Shown: positions 43,508-53,636, numbered from the stretch's first letter. The stretch is DNA of 64,000 bases from Mycobacterium sp. ELW1 (GCF_008329905.1 NZ_CP032155.1:3534001-3598000); one strand, 5' to 3'. The notes: generated from the sequence alone by a model not told the origin. Numbers and translations are program-made.

Positions 43508-43550
43508 CGGGCCCCGGCTCGATTTGCCCTCTTCACTTCGTTCATCGGGC
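43479..43550. repeat. 34-bp tandem direct repeat at the mltG/aroE boundary
   Basis: Two identical 34-bp copies, 43479-43512 and 43517-43550, separated by four bases (period 38 on identity; the coding period is 38 bases between ATGs). The right copy includes the mltG stop. Each carries ATGAACGAAGTGAAGAGGGC on the minus strand. The repeat could be a local duplication or two adjacent copies of a dispersed element. Confidence 0.9.
43504..43545 (-). CDS. First of two tandem 13-codon ORFs between mltG and aroE
   Basis: The ORF reads [13 protein letters not shown] and stops at TGA. Its ATG (43545-43543) overlaps the mltG stop as ATGA, and its own TGA overlaps the ATG of the second copy in the same way. 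The peptide is short, very basic (one Lys, three Arg) and contains codons uncommon in this genome (CGA, AAT, AGG). No homologous protein is recognised. It may be a translated leader-type peptide or only a coupling device. Confidence 0.5.
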   Translation of the reverse strand: MNEVKRANRAGAR

Positions 43551-44771
43551 GGAGTCGAGCACGCCGTTGCGTCGTGCCAAATCGATATTCGCCAGGTGCT
43601 GCTGGTAATCCCGGGTGAACAGTGTGGTGCCCTCGGTGTCCACCGTCACGAAGTAGAGCCAGTCCCCCGGTTCGGGGCGTTCGGCAGCCGCCAGCGCGTC
43701 CTGGCCGGGCGAGCAGATCGGAGTGGCCGGCAAGCCTTCCATGGCGTAGGTGTTCCACGGTGTGACCTGCCCCCGGTCGCCGTCGGTGGTGGCGACTTCC
43801 TGGCGGTCCAGCGGATAGTTCACCGTCGAATCGAATTCCAGCTTCTGCGGCACGCCCAGCCGGTTGTAGATCACCCGGGCCACCTTGGCGAAATCGTGCG
43901 GCTTGGCCTCACGCTGCACCAGCGAGCCGACGATCAGGATCTGATACGGCGACAGACGCATCACCGCGGCGGTATCCAGCAGGCCGACGGCGACGTAGTG
44001 GTCGGCGCTCTGTCCGACCAGCTTGGCCAGGATCTCCTGCGGGGATGCCGACGGATCGACGTTCCAGGTGCCCGGCGCGATCAGGCCCTCCAGCCTGCGG
44101 TGGTTCTTGCCCAGCGCGGTCACCGGCTGCGCAGCCCACTCCGGCACGTTCAACTCCGCCGGCGGCGCCTGCTCGGCCGCACGGCGCAGGTCCTCGGCGG
44201 CGACGCATTTCTGCTGACCGTTCGCCGGGATACAGGTGGACTTCGAGATCAGGGTGAAGATGCCGTCGGTGACCTTGCCCGAGCCGACCTCGGCGATGTC
44301 GTCGAGTTGCCGACCCTCGGGGATCACCAGCTTGCCCACCCGGTTTTTCGGGTCGGCCAACCGATCGACCGCCGCCGACGCTGACATCTCGGTCCGCACC
44401 GTGTAGAAGCCCGGTTGAATCGCGGCGATCGAGGCGTTGTTCTTGGCCGCGTCGACGAATCCCTTGATGTTGGAGATGACGTTCTTGTCGCGCAGCGTCT
44501 GACCGATCTGGGTGGTGGAGTCACCGTCGTGCACCTGGATGACGACGTCGTCCTTGCCCTCGCCGGCGTAGCCGCTGTCCCCACTGAAGAGCTTGGCACC
44601 CAGATACACCGCCGCCACCACGACCACCACCAGCAGGGCAGCCGCCCCGGCGCCGATCATCCTGCGCCGGTTGCGGTTTCGCTTGGCACGGACACGCTCG
44701 AGGCGGCTCAGCTTGCGCCGGGGCCGACCGACCGCCACCGGACCGGACCGGTCGTCATAGCCGTCAGGCAT
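43542..44771 (-). CDS. mltG: Endolytic murein transglycosylase MltG
   Basis: MltG cuts nascent glycan strands at the membrane. The 409-residue protein has a 38-residue basic cytosolic tail ([20 protein letters not shown]), one helix ([25 protein letters not shown]), a LysM-like region ([22 protein letters not shown]) and the catalytic domain with Glu in [32 protein letters not shown]-like NYPLDRQEV and [17 protein letters not shown] complete the YceG signature. It overlaps ruvX by eight bases. Matches Rv2553c. Confidence 0.94.
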   Translation of the reverse strand: MPDGYDDRSGPVAVGRPRRKLSRLERVRAKRNRNRRRMIGAGAAALLVVVVVAAVYLGAKLFSGDSGYAGEGKDDVVIQVHDGDSTTQIGQTLRDKNVISNIKGFVDAAKNNASIAAIQPGFYTVRTEMSASAAVDRLADPKNRVGKLVIPEGRQLDDIAEVGSGKVTDGIFTLISKSTCIPANGQQKCVAAEDLRRAAEQAPPAELNVPEWAAQPVTALGKNHRRLEGLIAPGTWNVDPSASPQEILAKLVGQSADHYVAVGLLDTAAVMRLSPYQILIVGSLVQREAKPHDFAKVARVIYNRLGVPQKLEFDSTVNYPLDRQEVATTDGDRGQVTPWNTYAMEGLPATPICSPGQDALAAAERPEPGDWLYFVTVDTEGTTLFTRDYQQHLANIDLARRNGVLDSAR

Positions 44772-45291
44772 CGTCGCTCCCGGCGCTCGTCGTTTCCCGG
44801 GTCGCTTCCCCCTCCGAGGCGTTCCGGCGCTGGTCGAGCCAGCCCTGCAAGATCCCCACCGCGGCCGCCTGGTCGATGACGCCGCGTTGAGCCTTGGCGC
44901 GGACGCCGGCCTCCCGCAACGACCGCTGGGCGACCACCGTCGTCAATCGTTCGTCGGCCAGCCGGACCGGCACCGGCGCGATGCGTTCGGCCAGCGCGTC
45001 GGCTACCTCGACCGCGTCCTGCGCCGACGTTCCGGCCCGGTCGGCCAGTGTGCGCGGCAGTCCGACCACCACCTCGACGATGTCGTGTTCGGCGACCAGC
45101 GCGCTCAGCCGGCGCAGATGCTTGCCGGTCCGCTCACGACGCACCGTCTCCACCGGAGTGGCAAGGATGCCGTCGGGGTCACTGACCGCCACGCCGATGC
45201 GCACCGTGCCCACGTCGACGCCGAGCCGTCGCCCTCGCCCGGGATCGTCTGCGCCGGGCCGGTTGGGCACACGGTTCTGTGCGGGGAGCAC
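44764..45291 (-). CDS. ruvX: RuvX/YqgF RNase H-fold resolvase-like nuclease
   Basis: A 175-residue RNase H-fold protein, with [16 protein letters not shown] (first metal Asp, about 25), [34 protein letters not shown] (Glu) and [17 protein letters not shown] (last Asp). YqgF proteins act in 16S rRNA 5'-end maturation; some resolve Holliday junctions. GTG 45291 lies five bases after alaS; the order alaS-ruvX-mltG-aroE matches M. tuberculosis. Confidence 0.92.
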   Translation of the reverse strand: MLPAQNRVPNRPGADDPGRGRRLGVDVGTVRIGVAVSDPDGILATPVETVRRERTGKHLRRLSALVAEHDIVEVVVGLPRTLADRAGTSAQDAVEVADALAERIAPVPVRLADERLTTVVAQRSLREAGVRAKAQRGVIDQAAAVGILQGWLDQRRNASEGEATRETTSAGSDDA

Positions 45292-45296
45292 TGACG

Positions 45297-47993
45297 CTAG
45301 CTCCGCGCGATCTCTGCGCGAACCGCCCCCAGTGCCGCATCTATTCCGGCTGGGTTCTTGCCGGATCCCTGCGCCAGATCAGCCTTGCCGCCGCCCCGCC
45401 CGTCGACAGCCGAGGAGATGTGTGTGATGAGTTCGTTGGCGCGCAGGCCGGCGTCCTGCGCGGCCGGATTGGTCGCGACCACAAACGGAACGGTGCCTTC
45501 GTCACCCTCGCTGATGAGCACCACGACCCCGGGCTCGGAGCCCATCTTGCCGCGGATGTCACCGACCAGGGAGCGCAGATCACCGGCGTTCATCCCTGCC
45601 GACATCCGCTGCGCCACGAGACGGACCTTACCCACCTGCTCGGCACCTGCGGCGGCGTTCGCCGCGGCAGCGCGTGCGGTGGCCAGCCGGACCCGGTCGA
45701 GCTCCTTCTCAGCGGCCTTGAGCTTCTCGACGAGGGTGGCCACCCGGGCCGGCACCTCGTCGGAGGGCACCTTCAGCGACGAGGCCAGACCGGCCATCAG
45801 CGCGCGTTCCTTGGCGAGGTGGCGGAACGAGTCCAGGCCGACGTAGGCCTCGACGCGGCGCACCCCGGAGCCGACCGACGACTCACCCAGGATCGTGACC
45901 GGACCGATCTGCGCCGAGTTGTGCACGTGGGTGCCGCCGCAGAGCTCCAGGGAGAACGGCCCGCCGATCTCGACCACCCGGACCTCGTCGGGGTAGGACT
46001 CGCCGAACATCGCCATGGCGCCCATCGCCTTGGCTTTCTCCAGCTTCTCGTTGAAGGTGTGCACCTCGAAGTCGGCCTGTACAGCCTCGTTCGTGACTTC
46101 CTCGACCTGCGCCCGCTGGTCGTCGCTCAACGCGCCCTGGTAGTTGAAGTCGAACCGCAGGTAGCCCGGCCGGTTCAGCGAACCGGCCTGAACGGCGTTG
46201 GGGCCCAACACCTGCCGCAGTGCCGCGTGCACCATGTGGGTGCCGGAGTGGCCCTGGGTGGCACCGCGGCGCCACTCCGGGTCGACGGCCGCGGTGACGG
46301 TGTCACCCTCCACGAACTCGCCGGACTCGACGTTGACCCGGTGCACCCACAGGGTTTTGGCGATCTTCTGCACATCGGTGACGGCGGCTTTGGCCGACGC
46401 GCTGCCACCGGTGCCGGAAATCGAGCCGGCATCGGCGATCTGCCCGCCGGACTCGGCGTAGAGCGGCGTGCGGTCCAGCACTATCTCGATGCGCTCGGCA
46501 GCTTGCTCACGCCCGCCGTGCGCTACCACCGGCACCCTCTTACCGTCGACGAAGATCCCGAGAATTCTTGCTTCAGAAGTCAATTCGTCGAATCCGGTGA
46601 ACTCCGTCGGCCCGGCGTCGACCAGCTCGCGGAACGCCGACAGGTCGGCGTGGGCGTGCTTGCGGGCCGCGGCGTCGGCCTTGGCGCGGCGGCGCTGCTC
46701 GGCCATCAGCTCACGGAAGCCCAGCTCGTCGACGCTCAGGTCGGCCTCGGCCGCCATCTCCAAAGTGAGCTCGATCGGGAAGCCGTAGGTGTCGTGCAGG
46801 GTGAACGCCTCCGAACCGCCCAGCACGGTTTTGCCCGCCGATTTCGTTGCGGCGGCGGCCTCCTCGAACAGCCTCGAGCCCGACGCCAGTGTCCGGTTGA
46901 ACGCGGTTTCCTCGGCCACCGCGATGCGCTGGATGCGGTCGAAATCGGTGACCAGTTCCGGATAGGACGGGCCCATCGCGTCGCGGACGGTGACCATCAG
47001 GTCCGCCATGATCGGCTGCTCCACCCCGAGCAGCTTGGCCGACCGGATGATGCGGCGCAGCAGCCGGCGCAGCACGTAGCCGCGACCCTCATTACCGGGG
47101 GTGACACCGTCGCCGATGATGATCGCCGAGGTACGGCTGTGGTCGGCGATCACCCGGTAGCGGACGTCGTCCTCATGCGAGCCCTGGCCGTAACCGCGCG
47201 GGGCCCAGCCGCTGACAATGTCGATCACCGGCTTCAGCAGGTCGGTCTCGTAAACGTTGTCGACGTTCTGCAGCAGGCAGGCGATGCGCTCGACACCCAT
47301 GCCGGTGTCGATGTTCTTGCGCGGCAGTGGGCCGAGGATCTCGAAGTCGTCCTTGGACGTGCCTTCGCCGCGCTCGTTCTGCATGAACACGAGATTCCAG
47401 ATCTCGATGTAGCGGTTCTCGTCGGCTTCCGGGCCGCCCTCGACGCCGTACTCCGGGCCGCGGTCGTAGTAGATCTCCGAGCACGGCCCGCACGGTCCGG
47501 GGATGCCCATCGACCAGTAGTTGTCGGCCATGCCGCGGCGTTGGATACGTTCCGGCGGCAGTCCGGCGACCTCCTGCCAGAGCTGCTCGGCTTCGTCGTC
47601 GTCGTAGAAGACGGTCGCCCACAGCCGCTCCGGGTCGAACCCGTAACCGCCCTGCTCGACCGGCTTGGTCAGAAGCGACCAGGCCAGCTCGATCGCGCGG
47701 CGCTTGAAGTAGTCGCCGAACGAGAAGTTGCCCGCCATCTGGAAGAAGGTGTTGTGGCGGGTGGTGATGCCCACCTCGTCGATGTCGGGGGTGCGGATGC
47801 ATTTCTGGATGCTGGTGGCCGTCGGATACGGCGGCGTGCGCTGGCCGAGGAAGAACGGCACGAACTGCACCATGCCCGCGTTGACGAACAACAGGTTCGG
47901 GTCGTCGAGGATCACCGAGGCACTCGGTACCTCGGTGTGGCCCGCTTGCACGAAGTGATCCAGGAATCGCTTCCTGATCTCGTGTGTCTGCAC
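45297..47993 (-). CDS. alaS: Alanyl-tRNA synthetase
   Basis: AlaS charges tRNA-Ala and edits mischarged Ser/Gly. The 898-residue length is normal. The class II core starts [22 protein letters not shown] and includes motif 2 [20 protein letters not shown] and [17 protein letters not shown]. The editing domain has [13 protein letters not shown] (His-x3-His) and [13 protein letters not shown] (zinc Cys). The C-terminal domain ends [21 protein letters not shown] 47993 with AAGGAAA upstream is chosen; the longer frame to 48368 is antisense read-through. Confidence 0.97.
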   Translation of the reverse strand: MQTHEIRKRFLDHFVQAGHTEVPSASVILDDPNLLFVNAGMVQFVPFFLGQRTPPYPTATSIQKCIRTPDIDEVGITTRHNTFFQMAGNFSFGDYFKRRAIELAWSLLTKPVEQGGYGFDPERLWATVFYDDDEAEQLWQEVAGLPPERIQRRGMADNYWSMGIPGPCGPCSEIYYDRGPEYGVEGGPEADENRYIEIWNLVFMQNERGEGTSKDDFEILGPLPRKNIDTGMGVERIACLLQNVDNVYETDLLKPVIDIVSGWAPRGYGQGSHEDDVRYRVIADHSRTSAIIIGDGVTPGNEGRGYVLRRLLRRIIRSAKLLGVEQPIMADLMVTVRDAMGPSYPELVTDFDRIQRIAVAEETAFNRTLASGSRLFEEAAAATKSAGKTVLGGSEAFTLHDTYGFPIELTLEMAAEADLSVDELGFRELMAEQRRRAKADAAARKHAHADLSAFRELVDAGPTEFTGFDELTSEARILGIFVDGKRVPVVAHGGREQAAERIEIVLDRTPLYAESGGQIADAGSISGTGGSASAKAAVTDVQKIAKTLWVHRVNVESGEFVEGDTVTAAVDPEWRRGATQGHSGTHMVHAALRQVLGPNAVQAGSLNRPGYLRFDFNYQGALSDDQRAQVEEVTNEAVQADFEVHTFNEKLEKAKAMGAMAMFGESYPDEVRVVEIGGPFSLELCGGTHVHNSAQIGPVTILGESSVGSGVRRVEAYVGLDSFRHLAKERALMAGLASSLKVPSDEVPARVATLVEKLKAAEKELDRVRLATARAAAANAAAGAEQVGKVRLVAQRMSAGMNAGDLRSLVGDIRGKMGSEPGVVVLISEGDEGTVPFVVATNPAAQDAGLRANELITHISSAVDGRGGGKADLAQGSGKNPAGIDAALGAVRAEIARS

Positions 47994-48064
47994 TGGGTTT
48001 CCTTGCGTTCGGGGTGCGGCTCGACGGACGCTTCGACCGCACCACATTACCGGGCGCCTTCTCC

Positions 48065-48466
48065 TCAGCCGCCGACGAAGCTCAGCCGGACCGATCGGCG
48101 CGGATTGTCCCGGTTCAGGTCGACCAGCACGATGCTCTGCCAGGTGCCCAGCAGCGGCGTGCCGTCGGCCACCGGCACGGTCACCGACGGCGCGACGATG
48201 GCAGGCAGCACATGATCCGCGCCGTGCCCCGGCGAACCGTGCGAGTGGCGGTATCGGTCGTCGCGCGGGAGCAGGCGATCCAGGGTGTCGAGCAGGTCGT
48301 GATCGGAGCCGGCCCCGGTCTCGATGACGGCGACGCCGGCGGTGGCGTGCGGGACGAACACATTGCACAGTCCGTCACCGCGGCCGCGGCAGAACGACCG
48401 CACCTCGTCGGTCAGGTCGACGATCCGGCGCCGCGAGCTGTCGATGTCGAGCACGTCGGTGTCCAC
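48065..48466 (-). CDS. YjbQ/UPF0047 family protein
   Basis: A 133-residue protein of the YjbQ (secondary thiamine-phosphate synthase-like) family. The signature [33 protein letters not shown] (about 41-73) and [20 protein letters not shown] with [27 protein letters not shown] are full. In the family, His residues at HAT and GHG form a likely metal/phosphate site. GTG 48466 is used. The position next to alaS matches Rv2556c. The physiological role is unsettled. Confidence 0.92.
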   Translation of the reverse strand: MDTDVLDIDSSRRRIVDLTDEVRSFCRGRGDGLCNVFVPHATAGVAVIETGAGSDHDLLDTLDRLLPRDDRYRHSHGSPGHGADHVLPAIVAPSVTVPVADGTPLLGTWQSIVLVDLNRDNPRRSVRLSFVGG

Positions 48467-48581
48467 GGTTTCCAGCCTAGGCGACCTGGCCGAAACCGTT
48501 GCCAGCTCATATCGAGGGGAGGAAGGTGAACAGTGCCGGTGGCGCCACCGGGGCGCCGCCCCGAGTCGAAGGGGGTGGACC

Positions 48582-49202
48582 GTGCACGCACGATCTACCA
48601 CGTTTGCCGCGCGCCCGGAATCCATCGATGCCGGTATCGCGGTCTTCCGCGACGAGGTGATGCCGGCTCTGCAGGGCATGACCGGATGTGTGGGCATGTC
48701 ACTGCTGACCGACCGCGAGTCGGGCCGCTGCATCGTCACCACCGCCTGGACGGACGACGCGGCCATGCACTCCAGCGCCGACGAGGTCCGGCTGTTTCGC
48801 GATCGGGCGGCCCAGGTGCTCGGGGCCACCGCAACGGTGGACGAGTGGGAGATCGCCGCAGTGCATCGCGACCACCGCTCCGGCGCGGGTGCCTGTGTGC
48901 GGGCCACCTGGCTGCAGGCCAGGCCCGACCAGTTCGAGCAGGCCGTCGAGTTCTACAAGACGACGGTGCTCCCGGAGATCGAGCAGCTCGACGGGTTCTG
49001 CAGCACGAGCATGATGTGCGACCGTTCCACCGGCCGTGCCGTGGTGTCGACCACGTATGACAGCCAGGACGCACTGGAGCGCAGCCGCGACGCGGCACGG
49101 TCGCTGCGGACCGCACTGCTGCGCGATCTGGGCGCCGACCAGCTCGACGTCGGCGAGTTCGAGCTGGCGATCGCCCGGCTGCGGGTCCCGGAGCTGGCCT
49201 AG
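48582..49202 (+). CDS. Tandem dimeric alpha/beta-barrel protein (Rv2557/Rv2558-like)
   Basis: A 206-residue protein built of two similar halves: STTFAARPESIDAGIAVFRDEVMPALQGMTGCVG with LTDRESGRCIVTTAW, and ATWLQARPDQFEQAVEFYKTTVLPEIEQLDGFCS with MCDRSTGRAVVSTTY. Each half has the ferredoxin-like layout of antibiotic-biosynthesis-monooxygenase (ABM) domains. It is close to M. tuberculosis Rv2557/Rv2558, linked to nutrient starvation, and sits beside the same neighbours (alaS, Rv2556c, rarA), but only one copy is present. No catalytic residues are evident. GTG 48582 follows GAAGGGGG. Confidence 0.85.
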   Translation: MHARSTTFAARPESIDAGIAVFRDEVMPALQGMTGCVGMSLLTDRESGRCIVTTAWTDDAAMHSSADEVRLFRDRAAQVLGATATVDEWEIAAVHRDHRSGAGACVRATWLQARPDQFEQAVEFYKTTVLPEIEQLDGFCSTSMMCDRSTGRAVVSTTYDSQDALERSRDAARSLRTALLRDLGADQLDVGEFELAIARLRVPELA

Positions 49203-49219
49203 TTCCAGAGGACAACCCC

Positions 49220-49234
49220 GGGACTTAAGGCCCT
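49220..49234 (+). promoter_or_regulatory. DosR-like box upstream of the SRPBCC gene
   Basis: GGGACTTAAGGCCCT fits the core of the mycobacterial DosR (dormancy) motif TTSGGGACTWWAGTCCCSAA at 13 of 14 core positions. It lies 36 bases before ATG 49271, where a DosR-activated, nearly leaderless promoter would place it. The flanking TT/AA are not conserved. Confidence 0.5.
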
Positions 49235-49270
49235 GCCCCGGGCCCGTTCGCCGGGGCAACGTTGCAGGCT

Positions 49271-49924
49271 ATGAGCAAGCAGAGGCCGGTCCTCGCCACG
49301 TGGATGGCGGCCGCCGGGATCGCCGCGGTCTACCGGTGGGTGCTCCGACCCGCGATGTACGGGTGGGGTGCCACCGATGCGGAGGTCGCCGCCGAGCTGC
49401 CCGGCGACGCCTTGGTCGAACCGGGAAGCGCCCGCACCACCCGGGCGATCACCATCGACGCGCCCGTCGAGGAGGTCTGGCCGTGGTTGGTGCAGATCGG
49501 CGAGAACCGCGGCGGTTTCTACAGTTATGACGTTCTCGAGCGTCTGGTCGGGACCCGGATGCACAACGCCGACGTCGTCCACCCGGAATGGCAGCAGCTG
49601 CAGGTCGGTGACACGGTGTGGCTGGCTCAACGGTATGGCCGGCGGGCCAGTCAGCTGGTCGCGGAGATCGTGCCCAACTCGCATCTCGTGCTGATGTCGG
49701 CGGCGGACTACGAGCGGGTGCAGCGCGGCGAGAAAGCGTTCGGATCATGGGCGTTCTGTCTGCGGCCGCAGTCCGGGGCGACCCGGCTGCTGGTCCGCGG
49801 CAGCGGCGCACCGGTCGGCCAATCAGCCTTCGACATCGTGCATTTCCTGATGGAACGCGGGATGCTGCGCGGCATTCGCCGGCGGGCGCAGCGGCCGGCT
49901 CGCCCGGCGCCGCTTCCGCACTGA
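49271..49924 (+). CDS. SRPBCC/polyketide-cyclase-like protein
   Basis: A 217-residue protein with an N-terminal hydrophobic segment (VLATWMAAAGIAAVYRWVLRPAM) and a START-type helix-grip fold: RAITIDAPVEEVWPWLVQIGENRGGFYSYDVLERLVG (about 59-95), LQVGDTVWLAQRYG, NSHLVLMSAADYE and GSWAFCLRPQSGATRLLVRG. Such proteins bind hydrophobic ligands; the ligand is unknown. ATG 49271 is preferred over the TTG at 49262. A DosR-like box upstream suggests hypoxia/dormancy control. Its stop converges on rarA. Confidence 0.82.
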   Translation: MSKQRPVLATWMAAAGIAAVYRWVLRPAMYGWGATDAEVAAELPGDALVEPGSARTTRAITIDAPVEEVWPWLVQIGENRGGFYSYDVLERLVGTRMHNADVVHPEWQQLQVGDTVWLAQRYGRRASQLVAEIVPNSHLVLMSAADYERVQRGEKAFGSWAFCLRPQSGATRLLVRGSGAPVGQSAFDIVHFLMERGMLRGIRRRAQRPARPAPLPH

Positions 49925-49931
49925 CACCACT

Positions 49932-51260
49932 TCAGCGCCTACGCCGGATGATCGCGCGCAGTTTGTCCAGTCGGCCGGCGATCTCACGCTCGACGCCGTG
50001 GTTCGTCGGCTTGTAGTAGTCGACGCCCACCACTTCGTCGGGTGGATACTGTTGCGGCACAACACCATCGGGGTCGTCGTGCGGATACCGGTAGCCGACC
50101 GCGTTGCCGAGCTTGGCGGCCCCGGCGTAATGCCCGTCACGCAGATGCGCCGGTACCAGACCGGCCTTGCCGCTGCGGATGTCGTTCATCGCGGCACCGA
50201 GCGCGGTGGTCACGGCATTGGATTTCGGCGCGGTGGCCAGATGCACGGTCGCGTGCGCGAGGGTCAGCTGCGCCTCGGGCATGCCGATCAGCTGTACGGT
50301 CTGCGCGGCGGCGACCGCGGTCAGCAGTGCCGTCGGGTCGGCCATGCCGATGTCCTCGCTGGCCAGGATCATCAACCGGCGGGCCAGGAACCGGGGGTCC
50401 TCCCCCGCCACCAGCATCCGCGCCAGATAGTGCAGCGCAGCGTCGACGTCCGAGCCGCGGATCGACTTGATGAACGCGCTGATGACGTCGTAGTGCTGGT
50501 CGCCGTCGCGGTCGTAGCGCACCGCCGCCTTGTCCAGCGACTGCTCGATCACCTCGACGGTGACGTGCTCGCCGGATTCGGCGGCGACTTCCAGCGCGGT
50601 CAGCGCACGTCGGGCATCCCCTGCCGACAGCTGCACCACCAGGTCGACGGCGTCGTCGTCGACCGTGACCGCGCCGCCCAGCCCCCGCGGGTCGTCGATC
50701 GCGCGCAGCAGCACGGTGCGGATGTTGTCGGCGGTCAGCGGCTGCAATTGCAGGATCAGGGAGCGCGACAGCAGCGGCGCGACCACAGAGAACGACGGGT
50801 TCTCGGTGGTGGCCGCCACCAGCAGCACGATCCGGTTCTCGACCGCCGCGAGCAGGGCGTCCTGCTGGGTCTTGGAGAAGCGGTGCACCTCGTCGATGAA
50901 CAGCACGGTCTGCTCGCCGTAGGCCGCGGCGCGCCGTGCGTTGTCGATGACGGCGCGGACTTCCTTGACTCCGGCGCTCAGCGCGGAGAGGGCCTCGAAC
51001 CGCCGCCCGGTCGCCTGAGACACCAGCGACGCGAGCGTGGTCTTGCCGGTGCCGGGCGGTCCGTACAGGATCACAGATGCGGCGCCGGAGCCTTCGACCA
51101 GGCGGCGCAGCGGTGACCCCTGGCGCAGCAGGTTCTCCTGCCCGACGACCTCGTCCAGGCTGGCCGGGCGCATCCGGACGGCCAGCGGGGCCGACGTCGG
51201 CGCCGCCGAGCTGACCCGGGCGTCGGCGTCGCCGGGCACGTCGAACAGGCTGTCGGACAC
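49932..51260 (-). CDS. rarA: RarA/MgsA-type AAA+ replication-associated ATPase
   Basis: RarA works at stalled replication forks. The 442-residue protein has the RuvB-like start [18 protein letters not shown], Walker [15 protein letters not shown] (about 68-81), Walker [21 protein letters not shown], sensor 1 [14 protein letters not shown] and sensor 2 region [16 protein letters not shown]. The C-terminal MgsA domain has [23 protein letters not shown] and the conserved end [19 protein letters not shown]. It corresponds to Rv2559c. Confidence 0.94.
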   Translation of the reverse strand: MSDSLFDVPGDADARVSSAAPTSAPLAVRMRPASLDEVVGQENLLRQGSPLRRLVEGSGAASVILYGPPGTGKTTLASLVSQATGRRFEALSALSAGVKEVRAVIDNARRAAAYGEQTVLFIDEVHRFSKTQQDALLAAVENRIVLLVAATTENPSFSVVAPLLSRSLILQLQPLTADNIRTVLLRAIDDPRGLGGAVTVDDDAVDLVVQLSAGDARRALTALEVAAESGEHVTVEVIEQSLDKAAVRYDRDGDQHYDVISAFIKSIRGSDVDAALHYLARMLVAGEDPRFLARRLMILASEDIGMADPTALLTAVAAAQTVQLIGMPEAQLTLAHATVHLATAPKSNAVTTALGAAMNDIRSGKAGLVPAHLRDGHYAGAAKLGNAVGYRYPHDDPDGVVPQQYPPDEVVGVDYYKPTNHGVEREIAGRLDKLRAIIRRRR

Positions 51261-51295
51261 GCCCCCAGACTTACCACGTTCGTAATGTGGTCGTC

Positions 51296-52192
51296 GTGAC
51301 TGCGCGCGGCTGGGCCCTGTTCGCCGCGATGAGCGTCATCTGGGGCATCCCGTATCTGTTGATCAAAGTGGCCGTCGACGAGGTGTCGGTGCCGGTGCTG
51401 GTGTTCACCCGATGCGTCGTCGGCGCCGTGCTGCTGCTGCCGATGGCAGTCTCGCGAGAGGCCCGCACGCTGCTGCGGCGGCACTGGAAAGCAGTGGCGG
51501 CGTTCGCGTTCTTCGAGATGATCGCGGCCTGGCTGCTGTTGTCGGACGCCGAGCGGCACCTGACGAGCTCGCTGACCGGGCTGCTGATCGCGGCCGCCCC
51601 CATCATCGCGGCGATTCTGGACCGGCTGACCGGTGGTGAGCGGCTCGGGCCCGCCCGGTTGTTCGGGCTCGGGGTTGGGCTCGCGGGTGTGGCGGTGCTG
51701 GCCGGGCCCGGATTGTCGGCCGGTGGCGCGTGGCCGGTGATCGAGGTGCTGCTGACCGCGACGTGCTACGCGATCGCGCCGCTGATCGCCGCGCGGTATC
51801 TGGCCGACGTGCCGGGCCCCGCTCTGACGTCGGCGTGCCTGGGCCTGGCCGCACTGGTGTATCTGACCCCGGCGGTCCTGACCTGGCCCCGGCACGCATT
51901 GACGCCGCACGCGTACGCGGCCATCGCGACGCTGGCGGGAATCTGCACGGCGCTGGCGTTCGTGGTGTTCTTCGCGCTGATCAGGGAGGTGGGAGCCACC
52001 CGCGCGCTGCTGTTCACCTACGTCAATCCGGCGGTGGCGCTGGTCGCCGGGGTGCTGCTGCTGCGCGAACCGCTGACCTGGTTCCACATCGCCGGGCTGG
52101 TGCTGATCCTGACGGGTTCGGTGCTGGCGAGCCGGACGACCCCGGCCGGGGTGGCAGCTCGGAATCCGTCAGAAAACGTCGCCGACGAGTAG
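51296..52192 (+). CDS. EamA/DMT-family transporter
   Basis: A 298-residue inner-membrane protein with ten helices in two EamA repeats. The first repeat opens [20 protein letters not shown], and the second, after [17 protein letters not shown], ends [41 protein letters not shown], the strongest family signature. It should export a small metabolite; the substrate cannot be predicted. GTG 51296 is chosen; GTG 51287 would add three Val. It starts divergently from rarA and overlaps the convergent TetR gene by 24 bp. Confidence 0.88.
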   Translation: MTARGWALFAAMSVIWGIPYLLIKVAVDEVSVPVLVFTRCVVGAVLLLPMAVSREARTLLRRHWKAVAAFAFFEMIAAWLLLSDAERHLTSSLTGLLIAAAPIIAAILDRLTGGERLGPARLFGLGVGLAGVAVLAGPGLSAGGAWPVIEVLLTATCYAIAPLIAARYLADVPGPALTSACLGLAALVYLTPAVLTWPRHALTPHAYAAIATLAGICTALAFVVFFALIREVGATRALLFTYVNPAVALVAGVLLLREPLTWFHIAGLVLILTGSVLASRTTPAGVAARNPSENVADE

Positions 52193-52750
52193 TCGGCAGG
52201 CCACGTCGACGTCGGCCAGCGCGTCCTCGGGGCGCAGCGCACCGCCGACTGTCCAGGTGAGGATCCCGAACGCGGCCTGCTGGACCAACCGGGTGCGGCG
52301 CAGCTGCTCGGCGGTGGGGTTCTCGACGCCGGCGATGTCGAGGATGAGCTCACGAAGCGTGGGATCGTCGGGAGCGTCTTCCTGCGCCCGGACGATCTGC
52401 GTCGAGGTGATCATCGCGTGCGCAAGATGCTTGTGACGCAATAGATTTCGACACGCCGCCACCATCAGGTCGGCAATGTCTCCGGCCGGGTCGCCGCTGG
52501 GTGGCGGCGGACGGAACTTGGACACCTGGGCGAAGAGCACCGCGGCGAACACGTGGTGCTTCGAAGGGTAATAGCGGTACAGGGTGCGCAGCGCCACACC
52601 GGCGTCGGCCGCGATCTCCTGGGCCCCGATGCGGTCGATCTCTTTGGTAGCGCCCAGCCGGGCAGCGGCCGCGAGGATGGCGCCACGGCGATTCTCCTGG
52701 TCATCGGTCGCCGGGCGGGCCGGCGCCCGGGGCTCTCCGATCCGCGGCAC
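52169..52750 (-). CDS. TetR-family regulator, KstR-like
   Basis: A 193-residue repressor. The helix-turn-helix is RRGAILAAAARLGATKEIDRIGAQEIAADAGVALRTLYRYYPSKHHVFAAVL (about 21-72), whose RTLYRYYPSKxHxFxAV wing resembles KstR-type regulators of steroid/lipid genes. The ligand domain (LLRHKHLAHAMITSTQ) is of the same length class. GTG 52750 is the chosen start. It is divergent from the SDR at 52848 with a 97-bp gap, its likely target. Confidence 0.87.
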   Translation of the reverse strand: MPRIGEPRAPARPATDDQENRRGAILAAAARLGATKEIDRIGAQEIAADAGVALRTLYRYYPSKHHVFAAVLFAQVSKFRPPPPSGDPAGDIADLMVAACRNLLRHKHLAHAMITSTQIVRAQEDAPDDPTLRELILDIAGVENPTAEQLRRTRLVQQAAFGILTWTVGGALRPEDALADVDVACRLLVGDVF

Positions 52751-52847
52751 GTCACTCAGTATCGGGCATGAGCTACCGGACCGCGCAGTGGTACCGATCA
52801 GCGGGACCCTGCCCTCCGGTTTGGGCACGGCACGTAACGATCGGTAG

Positions 52848-53636
52848 GTGTCCTATGCGAAATACGGTCCATGGGCGGTGATCGCCGGCGGTTCTGAAGG
52901 CGTCGGCGCCGAATTCGCCCGCTTGTTGGCGGAGTCGGGCGTGAATCTCGTTCTGGTGGCACGCAAACCGGAGCCCCTCGAGGTGACGGCCGCGAAATGC
53001 CGTGAGCTCGGCGTCGAAGTACGCACTGTGGCAACCGATCTCGTGTCGCCCGCCGCGCTCGACGAGGTGACCGCGGCGACCGACGGGCTCGAGGTCGGGT
53101 TGTTCATCTACAACGCGGGCGCGAACACCTGTAGTGCTGAGTTTCTCGACGCCGACCTGGCCGACTTTCAGCGGGTGGTCGACCTGAACATCACCACGAT
53201 GATGGCGCTGACGCAGCACTACGGCCAGCTGATGCGGCAGCGGCGCCGCGGCGGAATCCTGCTCGTGGGCTCGATGTCGGGATATCTGGGCTCGGTGCGC
53301 CACACGGTGTACGGCGGGGTGAAGGCCTACGGCCGCATCTTCGCCGAGGGGCTGTGGCTGGAGTTGCGCGACTACGGCGTCGACGTGCTGGAGCTGGTAC
53401 TCGGCGTCACCCGCACGCCGGCGATGGAACGGGTCGGCCTGAACTTCGACGTGCCCGGCATGCGGGTGGCCGACCCGGCCGACGTCGCCCGCGAAGGGCT
53501 GGAGCAGTTGCCGAACGGCCCGGTGTTCGTCGCGGGCGGCAACGCGGAAGACGTTGCGCGGCGCAATGATCCGGATCGCACGAAGGTGGTGGCCGGTGCG
53601 CACCGGATGATGCAGAAGTTGATGGGGCTGACGTAG
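52848..53636 (+). CDS. SDR-family dehydrogenase, divergent glycine motif
   Basis: A 262-residue short-chain dehydrogenase. The cofactor loop is IAGGSEGVGAEFA (about 12-24) in place of TGxxxGIG, the NAG motif is YNAGANT, the catalytic Ser is in LVGSMSGYLG, and Tyr/Lys are in VYGGVKAYGR. The C-terminal part, PGMRVADPADVAREGLEQLPNGPVFVAGG, is typical of SDRs that act on acyl or polycyclic substrates. GTG 52848. It is probably regulated by the divergent TetR. Confidence 0.85.
   Translation: MSYAKYGPWAVIAGGSEGVGAEFARLLAESGVNLVLVARKPEPLEVTAAKCRELGVEVRTVATDLVSPAALDEVTAATDGLEVGLFIYNAGANTCSAEFLDADLADFQRVVDLNITTMMALTQHYGQLMRQRRRGGILLVGSMSGYLGSVRHTVYGGVKAYGRIFAEGLWLELRDYGVDVLELVLGVTRTPAMERVGLNFDVPGMRVADPADVAREGLEQLPNGPVFVAGGNAEDVARRNDPDRTKVVAGAHRMMQKLMGLT

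Noticed and set aside
45279..48215. A 978-codon open frame on the plus strand opposite alaS
   Set aside because: It mirrors the alaS gene codon by codon and has no recognisable domain or ribosome site.
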